A stretch of DNA of 64,000 nt from CAZIGM01 sp964538675 (lineage in GTDB: Bacteria > Bacillota > Bacilli > Tepidibacillales > Tepidibacillaceae): contig CAZIGM010000003.1 of NCBI GenBank assembly GCA_964538675.1, forward strand, positions 11,294 to 75,293, written 5' to 3'. The position numbers and the translations under genes are program-made. Positions 27,320-35,045 of this stretch are shown piece by piece. The notes under the pieces were generated by a model. It did no database searches. It was not told the DNA's origin and saw only the letters and a list, made by a program, of their open reading frames with translations. The number at the start of each line of letters is the position of its first letter. The stretch's first letter is position 1.

Positions 27320-28111
27320 ATGGATCGAGAATTAAACAAACAAATAAAAAGCTTAAATAAACAAGAAAATAAAATCTTAAACCATAAAGAAAATAAATTA
27401 GTAAAAGCAAAGGTAGATCCAGTAATAGAAAAAATCAAGGGGAAAATACCAGATAAATTAATATATACTCTTGAAACAGCGTTTATAAAGGGATTTCAAC
27501 TAGTTTTTGAAAAGGGTTATTTATATGTCGAAAAAACTTACAATAAAGATAAACTGCAACTTAAATACGATTTGAACAACCAAGCTGTAGAAAAAAAAAT
27601 TACTAAGAAGAATATTAAAATGCTAGATAAGCATTCCAATCATTCTAAAAGACTAAATTCCTTTATTTCAGGAATAGAGGGTAGTACTTTGGGGGTATTG
27701 GGTATAGGGTTACCTGACATTCCTCTTTTTATAGCAATGATTATGAAGACCATATCCGAAGTAGCTCTTAGTTATGGGTATAAATACGAAACTAATGAAG
27801 AAAAGGCTTATATTCTTCTTCTTATCTGCGGAGCAGTGTCAAAAGGAGATAAGCAAAAAGAATTCAATGAAGAAATTGATCAGTTAGGTAAGAGAATAGA
27901 TCAAAATATTAAAACTGCAATAAACATTGAAGAGCAAATGGAAGATGCTGCTACAGTTTTATCAGAGGCGATATTAACGGCGAAGTTTATCCAAGGCATT
28001 CCAATAATTGGGGTTGTTGGCGGTATTGTTAATTATAATATTATAAAAAAGATTGGAAAGTATGCCAGTATAAAGTATAAGAAAAGATATCTGATTGGAA
28101 AGGTTAGATAG
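27320..28111 (+). CDS. EcsC family protein
   Basis: The 263-residue protein has a charged, helical first 100 residues (QIKSLNKQENKILNHKENK), then a glycine-rich hydrophobic segment IEGSTLGVLGIGLPDIPLFI that marks EcsC proteins, and a C-terminal hydrophobic stretch IPIIGVVGGIVNYNIIKKIG. EcsC was named after a Bacillus operon, but the biochemical role is not known. A terminator-like repeat lies 17 bases after the stop. Confidence 0.8.
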   Translation: MDRELNKQIKSLNKQENKILNHKENKLVKAKVDPVIEKIKGKIPDKLIYTLETAFIKGFQLVFEKGYLYVEKTYNKDKLQLKYDLNNQAVEKKITKKNIKMLDKHSNHSKRLNSFISGIEGSTLGVLGIGLPDIPLFIAMIMKTISEVALSYGYKYETNEEKAYILLLICGAVSKGDKQKEFNEEIDQLGKRIDQNIKTAINIEEQMEDAATVLSEAILTAKFIQGIPIIGVVGGIVNYNIIKKIGKYASIKYKKRYLIGKVR

Positions 28112-28127
28112 TAAGAAAGTTTTATAT

Positions 28128-28174
28128 AGATTAAATATTGAAAATACTGCAATTTATGCAATATTATTTTATTA
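28128..28174. repeat. Left flanking repeat of the NgoPII-type module
   Basis: AGATTAAATA, then ATACTGCAATTTATGCAATA and TTATTTTATT. It is nearly the same as 30248-30297, and the two bracket the restriction-modification genes. It probably serves as the EcsC terminator. Confidence 0.6.
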
Positions 28175-28288
28175 ATAAGTTAGTGTCTCTAAAATTTATT
28201 AAAAAATCTAAACTAATCAACACATCAATTTAAAATCACATTTAGTTATATAAAAATGATATTATTAAATAGATAATAAAAAAAATAA

Positions 28289-28317
28289 TTGACATTTATT
28301 ACAATTAGCAATATTAT
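28289..28317 (+). promoter_or_regulatory. Promoter of the NgoPII-type module
   Basis: TTGACA (28289-28294), 17 bases, then TATTAT (28312-28317), 36 bases before the endonuclease TTG start. Confidence 0.65.
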
Positions 28318-28353
28318 TATCATAGAACACATGTTCTCAAAGGAGTGAATTAA

Positions 28354-29208
28354 TTGAATACAAATATATTATTAGCTATGATAAATATTGCAAATAATCC
28401 TGTTTATAGTTTGCAGAATTTCTATCTAAGCAAAAACCGTGCAAATAGTATGGGAGAAGCTTTAGAAATGTACATAAAAGATGTTTTTGCTAATACAATT
28501 AATGAAACTTCTGAAACAAAGAGAAATCATACATACAATCAAGTTTTTTCTTATTTAGGGAATCAGAATAATCCACCAGATATAATAATTCGAGGTGGTG
28601 ATGCCATTGAAGTTAAAAAAATAGAATCCAGGAACTCAGGTATAGCTTTGAATAGTTCTTATCCAAAAGCAAAATTATTATCAGATAGCCCGATGATTAC
28701 TCAGGCATGTAAAACTAGTGAAGAATGGGTTGAAAAAGATATAATTTATGCGGTTGGTGTTGTGAATAATAATCAATTAAATTCTCTATGTTTTATATAT
28801 GGCGAAGATTATGCTGCAAGTTCAAATATTTATGAACGTATTAAAAATGCTATAAGTACTGGCATACTATCTATACCAGATATTGAGTTTGCTGAAACTA
28901 ATGAATTAGGAAGAGTTAATAGAGTTGATCCTTTAGGAGTTACGTATCTAAGAATTAGAGGAATGTGGCATATTCAAAATCCAATGAAAACATTTTCTTC
29001 TATATATAACGAGAATCCAAATAATAGTTTTAATTTTATGGCAATTATTAATGATGAAAAATATCAATCTTTCGAAGACGACATCAGAAAAACATTTGAG
29101 AATGAAATAATAAAGAATAATAATTTCAATATGATAGATGTAAAAATTAAAGAACCCGATAATCCTTCAAATTTAAAAGGAGCGAAACTAATAACGTTTT
29201 CAACATAG
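28354..29208 (+). CDS. NgoPII-family type II restriction endonuclease
   Basis: The 284-residue protein carries a PD-(D/E)xK core: PPDIIIRGGDAIEVKKIES near residues 74-92 (Asp, then Glu-x-Lys). GNQNNPPDIII and the later DPLGVTYLRIRGMWHIQNP match my memory of NgoPII-type enzymes, expected to cut GGCC. The start is TTG 28354, 8 bases after AAAGGAG. The gene lies before its methylase with 10 bp between them, opposite to the module at 0.9-3 kb. No controller gene is visible. Confidence 0.82.
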   Translation: MNTNILLAMINIANNPVYSLQNFYLSKNRANSMGEALEMYIKDVFANTINETSETKRNHTYNQVFSYLGNQNNPPDIIIRGGDAIEVKKIESRNSGIALNSSYPKAKLLSDSPMITQACKTSEEWVEKDIIYAVGVVNNNQLNSLCFIYGEDYAASSNIYERIKNAISTGILSIPDIEFAETNELGRVNRVDPLGVTYLRIRGMWHIQNPMKTFSSIYNENPNNSFNFMAIINDEKYQSFEDDIRKTFENEIIKNNNFNMIDVKIKEPDNPSNLKGAKLITFST

Positions 29209-29218
29209 GGAGGTAAAT

Positions 29219-30229
29219 ATGAAATTAATAAGTCTTTTTGCTGGTGCAGGTGGAATGGATTTAGGTTTTGGAAAAGCCGGTTTTAATGTAATATGGGCAA
29301 ATGAATATGATAGTACAATATGGGAGACATATAAAAAAAATCATTCTGCTTTTTTAGATAAAAGAGACATTAGAGAAATTAAATCTTCAGAAATACCTGA
29401 TTGTGACGGTATAATTGGCGGACCACCTTGTCAAAGCTGGAGCGAAGCGGGAGCACTAAGGGGTATAAATGATGATAGAGGAAAATTATTCTATGAATTT
29501 ATAAGGATTTTAACTGATAAGCAGCCTAAGTTCTTCATTGCTGAAAATGTATCTGGTATGTTAGCTGATATCCATAAATCAGCTGTTGAAAATATTATAA
29601 GAATGTTTAATGAAGCTGGATATGATGTATCTATTAAACTTTTAAATGCAGTCGATTATGGAGTTGCACAGGATAGAAAAAGAGTTTTTTATATAGGATT
29701 TAGAAGGGATTTAAAAATAAAATTCGAATATCCTTTACCTATAGATAAAAAATTGGTTTTAAGAGATGTTATATGGGATTTGAAGGATAATGTTTTACCA
29801 GCATTACCAAAGAATAAAACTAATGGGGATAATTGTATTGTAGAAAACCATGAGTACATGATAGGAAATTTTTCTACCATATATATGTCACGAAATAGAG
29901 TTCGTTCATGGGATGAACCTTCGTATACAATACAAGCTGGGGGTAGGCATGCCCCAATTCATCCACAAGCCCCCAAAATGTTATTTGTAGAAAAGGACAA
30001 AAGAATATTTGTTTCAGGCAAGGAAGATCTATATAGAAGATTGAGTGTTAGAGAGTGTGCAAGAATACAGTCATTTCCTGATAATTTTGAGTTTTGCTAC
30101 ACTGACGTGGCTAATGGATATAAGATGATAGGCAATGCAGTCCCTGTTGAGTTAGCAAATTATGTTGCTAAAGCTGTTAAAGATTCTATAGGTGAAAAAA
30201 GAAATGATTATAGGGAACAAGCCTCTTAA
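29219..30229 (+). CDS. DNA (cytosine-5-)-methyltransferase, NgoPII-type
   Basis: The 336-residue methylase has all conserved motifs: ISLFAGAGGMDLGFGKAGF (SAM), IIGGPPCQSWSEAG with catalytic Cys71, FIAENVSGM, AQDRKRVFYIGF, RLSVRECARIQSFPDNF and YKMIGNAVPVELANYVA. The target-recognition segment near residues 205-250 contains YTIQAGGRHAPIHPQAPKM. It is translated after the endonuclease (GGGAGG upstream) and should protect GGCC. A terminator-type repeat follows. Confidence 0.9.
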   Translation: MKLISLFAGAGGMDLGFGKAGFNVIWANEYDSTIWETYKKNHSAFLDKRDIREIKSSEIPDCDGIIGGPPCQSWSEAGALRGINDDRGKLFYEFIRILTDKQPKFFIAENVSGMLADIHKSAVENIIRMFNEAGYDVSIKLLNAVDYGVAQDRKRVFYIGFRRDLKIKFEYPLPIDKKLVLRDVIWDLKDNVLPALPKNKTNGDNCIVENHEYMIGNFSTIYMSRNRVRSWDEPSYTIQAGGRHAPIHPQAPKMLFVEKDKRIFVSGKEDLYRRLSVRECARIQSFPDNFEFCYTDVANGYKMIGNAVPVELANYVAKAVKDSIGEKRNDYREQAS

Positions 30230-30247
30230 TAATTTTTTAGAGTGTTC

Positions 30248-30297
30248 AGATTAAATAATATAATGATACTGCAATATATGCAGTATTATTTTTTTAT
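30248..30297 (+). terminator. Terminator and right flanking repeat of the NgoPII-type module
   Basis: ATACTGCA pairs with TGCAGTAT over ATA-like loop bases and is followed by a T-rich run. The surrounding 48 bases repeat those at 28128-28174. Confidence 0.7.
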
Positions 30298-30317
30298 TTT
30301 AGTATAATATCTTCCAG

Positions 30318-30374
30318 TTGACAAAATAGGTTTATCTTGATAAACTCCATGTATAGGTTTACTATAATAAACCT
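30318..30374 (+). promoter_or_regulatory. Promoter with twin BlaI-type operators
   Basis: TTGACA (30318-30323) is followed after 17 bases by TAAACT (30341-30346). Two inverted repeats share one design: AGGTTTA-6-TAAACTC (30328-30347) and AGGTTTA-6-TAAACCT (30355-30374), spaced 27 bp apart. They cover the -10 region and the start of transcription. Confidence 0.65.
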
Positions 30375-30393
30375 TAATGAGGGGGTTTTATTC

Positions 30394-30753
30394 ATGGATG
30401 AATTAAGACTTTTTGATGCTGAGTATAAATTTTTAGATATTATATGGGATCTCGAGCCGATTAATTCAACAGAGTTAACGAAAATATGTCTTGAAAAATT
30501 AGGTTGGAAGAAACCAACTACATATACAATGATAAGGAAATTATCCCAACGGGGTATATTGAAAAATGAAAATGCAACAGTTACAGCTTTAGTAAAGAGA
30601 GAACAGGTTCAGAAATATGAAAGTGAGGCTCTTCTAGAAAAAACTTTTGATGGTTCTTTACCTGCTTTTTTAACAACTTTCTTGGGTGAAAAGAAAATTT
30701 CTGCAAAAGAGGCAAAAGAGCTTAAAAAGATTATAGAGGAGGCAACAAAATGA
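30394..30753 (+). CDS. BlaI/MecI-family repressor
   Basis: The 119-residue protein is a winged helix regulator: FDAEYKFLDIIWDLEPINST, then GWKKPTTYTMIRKLSQRGIL and a dimerisation tail with GSLPAFLTTFLGEKKISAKE. ATG 30394 follows GAGGGGG and matches the usual N-terminus. It overlaps the M56 peptidase gene by 4 bp, the usual repressor/sensor pairing. It should bind the twin operators upstream and be cleaved or released when the sensor is triggered. Confidence 0.9.
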   Translation: MDELRLFDAEYKFLDIIWDLEPINSTELTKICLEKLGWKKPTTYTMIRKLSQRGILKNENATVTALVKREQVQKYESEALLEKTFDGSLPAFLTTFLGEKKISAKEAKELKKIIEEATK

Positions 30754-32879
30754 GTGATTTATTTATATATGTATTGAATATGAGTATTATTGCAAGTTAT
30801 GTTGGCTTAATTGTTATAGTTGTTCGCTTTGCTCTAAAGAAATTTCACATGCCTAATATTATACCCTATGTTCTTTGGGGTGTTGTATTATTTCGCTTGA
30901 TTTGCCCTATTTCTTTTGAAAGTACTTTTAGTTTGATACCTGTAAATACAGATACTGTTCCTTATGATATTGTCTATTCGCAAAATCCATCTATAAGTAC
31001 TGGTTCTAATATTGTAGATAATTCGATAAACCAATCAATTCAAGTTTTTTCAACTCCAGTTGATCAAACGATAAGTGTAAATCCATTAGGTGTATTTATG
31101 GAAATTGCAGCTACTATATGGGTGTTGGGAATTATCGGATTTATTATATATGGAGTTGTATCTTATAGTAGATTAAAGATTAGACTTTCCACTGCAATTC
31201 TCGTGGAAGAAAATATTTTTAAAACGGATCGAATTAAAACACCATTTGTTTTAGGCTTTATTAAACCAAAAATATATATTCCGATAAATCTAGCTGAAGA
31301 AGAACTAAATTATATTTTAAAGCATGAGCAAACACACATTAGGCGTCGGGATTATCTTGTCAAGCCTATAGCTTATTTAGCTCTTATTCTTCACTGGTTT
31401 AATCCCCTTATTTGGGTATCTTATTTTTTGATGGTAAAAGATATGGAAATGTCTTGTGATGAAAGTGTTATGAAAAATACAGATTCAGATATAAGAAGTA
31501 ATTATTCGAAGTCCTTGCTTTCTTTATCAGTACAACAAAATAGATTGATAAGTCCACTTGCGTTTGGGGAAAGTAATGTAAAATCCCGAATTAAGAATGT
31601 GCTAAATTATAAAAAATCTGTATTCTGGATAATTATTATATCTGTTGTTGTAGTGTTGGTGATAGCTGCAGGTTTACTAGTTAATCCTAAGGATGATGGA
31701 CCAGATTTATCATTATTAAATATTGATAATGCACTAAAATCAATTGCGACAAGTTCGAATGTTATTGTTGAGCTAGAGAATAACAGTCTATTAACTTTTA
31801 AACCTAATGCAGAATTTCTAACGAGTTTCAACCAAAATAAATGGAGAGAAAAAAAAGTTAACTCTCCTATTGAGAGCATTCCATCTATAACATTTTATAT
31901 TAATGATGGATATTATCTTAATCTTTATTCCGATGAGGATATTGCAATGATATTTTTAGTTGATTCTAAAGAGAAATATAGGTATTATACTATTCCAGAT
32001 GGCACCTATGAAGCAGTAGAGAGTTATGTATTACAAAATGGGGAGTTGTATGAAAAAGAAGATACTAAATTAGGAAAAGAAATTGAAGAATATTTAGATA
32101 AGATAATGTCATCTCCAAAGAGTTCATCAAATCCGGGGGATTATATAAATGCTCATCAGAATGAATACGAGAATATTATAAAATTAGGTGATGAGGCTTT
32201 AGAGTATCTTTTCTCAGAGTTTGAAGCAGGTAACAGTAATGGGTTGAGGGGACATATAATGATGCAATTATGCAAAGATATTTTAGGAGTTAGAAATAAC
32301 GTAACGGATGAATCTCTATTACCACAAGAGTGGTATTTCCAGCTTTCAATATATGAGGAAACTATTTTACCGAACTTTGTTTATGATGGTAAAGATCTAA
32401 TTGAAAAGTTAGTTTATAATACAGAAATTGAAAAAAGTATTAATCCTTATCAAGATGGATTTATTGTGGTAGCTCCTAAGATTCACGCCTATTATGAGGA
32501 AGGTAACAAGCTAAAGGTATTTGTAACTACTTATTACAGTACTTATAGTCTTTATGACAAGGTTCTGTCTGAGAACGGTGGTGGAGTGGTTCCTGCTGCA
32601 ATCACTTATGTAAAGAATGAAAATGGTAACTACTCTTTAGAAGAATATGAGCAGGCGATGGACGGTTCCTATTTTTCCAAATCGATTAGGGATTATAGCA
32701 CTATGCCTGTTTCAGGAGAAAAGATTGAAGAATTAGCGGATATAATATTAAATCACTATGGAAATTATGATGATCTCTTTATTTTACATAAAGAAAATCT
32801 CATAAAGCATTTAAAAGATAATAATCAATATGGAGTAAATCTTAAAAGATTTAATGGTGAAATAATTCCATTGACATGA
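30750..32879 (+). CDS. BlaR1-like M56 metallopeptidase sensor
   Basis: The 709-residue protein has four membrane helices in its first 310 residues. The zinc protease motif is HEQTH (about residue 192, LNYILKHEQTHIRRRDYLVK), with DMEMSCDESV as the third ligand. After the helix near residue 295 comes a 400-residue external part that is not a penicillin-binding domain: no SxxK/KTG set is evident. It should sense something other than a beta-lactam and inactivate the BlaI-type repressor. No resistance gene follows. Confidence 0.85.
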   Translation: MSDLFIYVLNMSIIASYVGLIVIVVRFALKKFHMPNIIPYVLWGVVLFRLICPISFESTFSLIPVNTDTVPYDIVYSQNPSISTGSNIVDNSINQSIQVFSTPVDQTISVNPLGVFMEIAATIWVLGIIGFIIYGVVSYSRLKIRLSTAILVEENIFKTDRIKTPFVLGFIKPKIYIPINLAEEELNYILKHEQTHIRRRDYLVKPIAYLALILHWFNPLIWVSYFLMVKDMEMSCDESVMKNTDSDIRSNYSKSLLSLSVQQNRLISPLAFGESNVKSRIKNVLNYKKSVFWIIIISVVVVLVIAAGLLVNPKDDGPDLSLLNIDNALKSIATSSNVIVELENNSLLTFKPNAEFLTSFNQNKWREKKVNSPIESIPSITFYINDGYYLNLYSDEDIAMIFLVDSKEKYRYYTIPDGTYEAVESYVLQNGELYEKEDTKLGKEIEEYLDKIMSSPKSSSNPGDYINAHQNEYENIIKLGDEALEYLFSEFEAGNSNGLRGHIMMQLCKDILGVRNNVTDESLLPQEWYFQLSIYEETILPNFVYDGKDLIEKLVYNTEIEKSINPYQDGFIVVAPKIHAYYEEGNKLKVFVTTYYSTYSLYDKVLSENGGGVVPAAITYVKNENGNYSLEEYEQAMDGSYFSKSIRDYSTMPVSGEKIEELADIILNHYGNYDDLFILHKENLIKHLKDNNQYGVNLKRFNGEIIPLT

Positions 32880-32949
32880 TATGGTACTAAACACTATTAT
32901 GCATAAGGAAATATGAACAAAGTTCAGTATAAAAAAGGAGATAGAGTCA

Positions 32950-33366
32950 TTGCGATCATATAGAAAAGAATTATGGTTTGATACAAAAACTAGAAGGGCA
33001 TTTATAAATATTACACCTGAAATAGAAGAATGTTTAAGAGAAAGTGGAATTAAAGAGGGAATTCTATTATGTAATGCTATGCATATCACTTCAAGTGTTT
33101 TCATTAATGATGACGAATCAGGTTTACATAGGGATTTTGAACGATTTCTGGAGAAATTAGCACCAGAAAAGCCATATGACCAGTATGATCATAATGGATA
33201 TGAAGATAATGCAGATGCCCATTTAAAACGAACAATTATGGGAAGAGAAGTTGTAGTGGCCGTAACTAATGCAAAAATAGACTTTGGTCCATGGGAGCAA
33301 GTATTTTATGGAGAGTTTGATGGAAAAAGAAGAAAAAGAGTTTTAGTCAAGATAATTGGTGAATAG
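32950..33366 (+). CDS. YjbQ family protein
   Basis: The 138-residue protein belongs to the YjbQ/UPF0047 family: ITPEIEECLRESGIKEGILL, then HITSSVFINDDESGLHRDFE and NADAHLKRTIMGREVVVAVT, GPWEQVFYGEFDGKRRKRVL. Some members have weak thiamine-phosphate synthase activity; the real role is not known. The start is TTG 32950, about 10 bases after AAGGAGA. Confidence 0.88.
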   Translation: MRSYRKELWFDTKTRRAFINITPEIEECLRESGIKEGILLCNAMHITSSVFINDDESGLHRDFERFLEKLAPEKPYDQYDHNGYEDNADAHLKRTIMGREVVVAVTNAKIDFGPWEQVFYGEFDGKRRKRVLVKIIGE

Positions 33367-33483
33367 ATTAGAAAAATGTAGGTTTTTAATATGTATGTAA
33401 AATGGAATGAGAAAGCAAAAAACTTAACTCAATAGTTGATGAATTATTAAATAATGCTAGACGAGGTAAAAACAAACTAAAAA

Positions 33484-33565
33484 AAGATGATTACTGCATT
33501 TATTGCAGAGTCATCTTTTTTTTAAAATATTGCAGGAATTTAGGTATAAATGTCTAATAATGTAA
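33484..33565. repeat. Terminator plus leader repeat, copy 1
   Basis: GATGATTACTGCATTTATTG, then CAGAGTCATC and a T-run, form a terminator. ATATTGCAGGAATTTAGGTA, then AATGTCTAATAATGTAAA, follow. Both parts recur at 37720-37855. Confidence 0.65.
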
Positions 33566-33670
33566 AGGAATATATTAGGATAAATAGTTATTTATAGAAT
33601 TATAGGGCAATTAAAGAAAATACTTACTAGTTAATCTTAGTTTTAAAAAAATTAAAAAGGAGTGTATTAA

Positions 33671-33988
33671 ATGTTAAGTGTAGCTTTAATAGGAAGACTA
33701 GTTTTTGATGTTGAAGTAAAAGAAGTAGGTGAGAAAAAGGACAAAAAGGTAATGAATAATAGACTTGCAATTTCTATTGGTAAAGAAAAAACTACTTTTA
33801 TAGATATAGAAGCTTGGGGAAATACAGCAGAAATTATTGAAAAGTACTATACAAAAGGTAATGAAATTCTTGTTGAAGGGCAATTGATAAATAAAACTAG
33901 GAAAAAGGATGAAGTAGAATATGAAACAGTAGCATTTCAAGCAGATAAAATTATTTTTACTTATGGAAACAAACGCAAGGAAGAATAG
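33671..33988 (+). CDS. Single-stranded DNA-binding-like OB-fold protein
   Basis: The 105-residue protein has an OB-fold pattern: MLSVALIGRLVFDVEVKEV, TTFIDIEAWGNTAEIIEKYY, GNEILVEGQLINKTRKKDE. It resembles SSB but lacks the acidic interaction tail; it ends in KRKEE. It may be an accessory SSB of mobile or competence type. AAAAAGGAG precedes the ATG. The replication SSB is presumably elsewhere. Confidence 0.8.
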   Translation: MLSVALIGRLVFDVEVKEVGEKKDKKVMNNRLAISIGKEKTTFIDIEAWGNTAEIIEKYYTKGNEILVEGQLINKTRKKDEVEYETVAFQADKIIFTYGNKRKEE

Positions 33989-34146
33989 AAGAATATATAT
34001 CAAAAGAATGAAGGGACGTTGAGAACGTTCCTTTTTTGGGTTTTCAATTGTTTTTGCTAATGAATTATTATTAACTTTTATAAAAAACGAATGATAAGTA
34101 TTATATTGACAAAATGTATTTATAATAATAATATAAAATTAGTATA

Positions 34147-34170
34147 TTAGTAAATTAGTAAATTAGTAAA
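34147..34170. repeat. Three tandem copies of TTAGTAAA
   Basis: Perfect 8-base units at 34147-34154, 34155-34162 and 34163-34170, just before the ribosome site of the DUF6530 gene. A promoter-like TTGACA lies at 34106-34111. Confidence 0.6.
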
Positions 34171-34191
34171 ACTATTATGGAGGGCAAAAAA

Positions 34192-34671
34192 ATGAAAATA
34201 CCAACTTCTTTAAAACACAAACCAGTCATTGTTTCAGAAAACTACGAAAATGTTGATGGCAGGTATGCATACAATTCAGACACGAAAGGTCTATCTCTTG
34301 GGTTAGCTCAGTGGAATGATCGAGGGAAGGTAGATATATCGGCCAAAGTTTGGAGATATACTGGAGAAAAGTGGTCTAGACAGTCTGAGGAATTGCCGCT
34401 TCATCGGGTATTAGATTTGGCAATTCTTATTTGTAGAGGAAAGCTTTATTTTCGAGAGGCTTATCAGTATGAGAAGCTATATGATATTGAAAATTCTATA
34501 ATAGATAGAATAGGTTTACAGGGTGACGCCATGACTGTTGCCGTATGTACAGAAAATGAAAAAATTGATGAAGATATTAAATTGTTTAACCAAGCGCTTA
34601 GTAATGATGATGAGCTTATTGGGGAGCGTTTGAAAACTTTAACGGGAATATTAAGAGAAATGGGATACTAA
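34192..34671 (+). CDS. DUF6530 family protein
   Basis: The 159-residue cytoplasmic protein includes MKIPTSLKHKPVIVSENYEN, LGLAQWNDRGKVDISAKVWR, then LPLHRVLDLAILICRGKLYF. That core is, from memory, DUF6530. ATG 34192, 6 bases after GGAGGG, is preferred over 34177. Function unknown. It stands alone between intergenic repeats. Confidence 0.72.
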   Translation: MKIPTSLKHKPVIVSENYENVDGRYAYNSDTKGLSLGLAQWNDRGKVDISAKVWRYTGEKWSRQSEELPLHRVLDLAILICRGKLYFREAYQYEKLYDIENSIIDRIGLQGDAMTVAVCTENEKIDEDIKLFNQALSNDDELIGERLKTLTGILREMGY

Positions 34672-34726
34672 TTAATAGTCAGAAGTGTATTAAATTAAAC
34701 AAGAAAGTTTAATAGATTATAAAAAG

Positions 34727-34753
34727 AGCCTACATTATTTTTAAAAATGTAGG
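34727..34753 (+). terminator. Left copy of duplicated terminator
   Basis: CCTACATT pairs with AATGTAGG across TTTTTAAAA-like bases. The same hairpin recurs at 34901-34930, where a T-run follows. Confidence 0.65.
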
Positions 34754-34781
34754 TCAGATTGTTGACAAAGTCAAAAAAATC

Positions 34782-34900
34782 AGGCTGTTGAAAATGTTCT
34801 AGTTCAAGGCACGCTTAAATCGAGGAACAGAGCTTACTTAACGTAAGTGAGTACCGAAGATTTAAGCTGTAACGAAGAAATTGGGCATTTTCAACAGCCT
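34782..34900. mobile_element. 119-bp palindromic MITE-like element
   Basis: Perfect 15-base terminal inverted repeats AGGCTGTTGAAAATG (34782-34796) and CATTTTCAACAGCCT (34886-34900) enclose a part that itself pairs (CTTAAATC/GATTTAAG and CTTACTTAACGTAAG). It has no coding capacity. It sits between two copies of the same terminator hairpin. Confidence 0.7.
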
Positions 34901-34930
34901 AGCCTACATTATTTTAAAATGTAGGTTTTT
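34901..34930 (+). terminator. Right copy of duplicated terminator
   Basis: AGCCTACATT pairs with AATGTAGG and is followed by TTTTT. It abuts the element's right end. Confidence 0.65.
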
Positions 34931-35045
34931 ATAGCTCTATTATTTACTTATTGCCATTTGTGAGATATTTTATATATAATAGCCTTGATAATAGAGTTGC
35001 ATTGGGGAACAGGAGAGAAGTAAGGTAATGATAGGAGAGAAAAGC

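Noticed and set aside
34147..34170. CRISPR-like tandem repeat
   Set aside because: The units are 8 bases long without spacers and no cas genes are near; no CRISPR array was found in the window.
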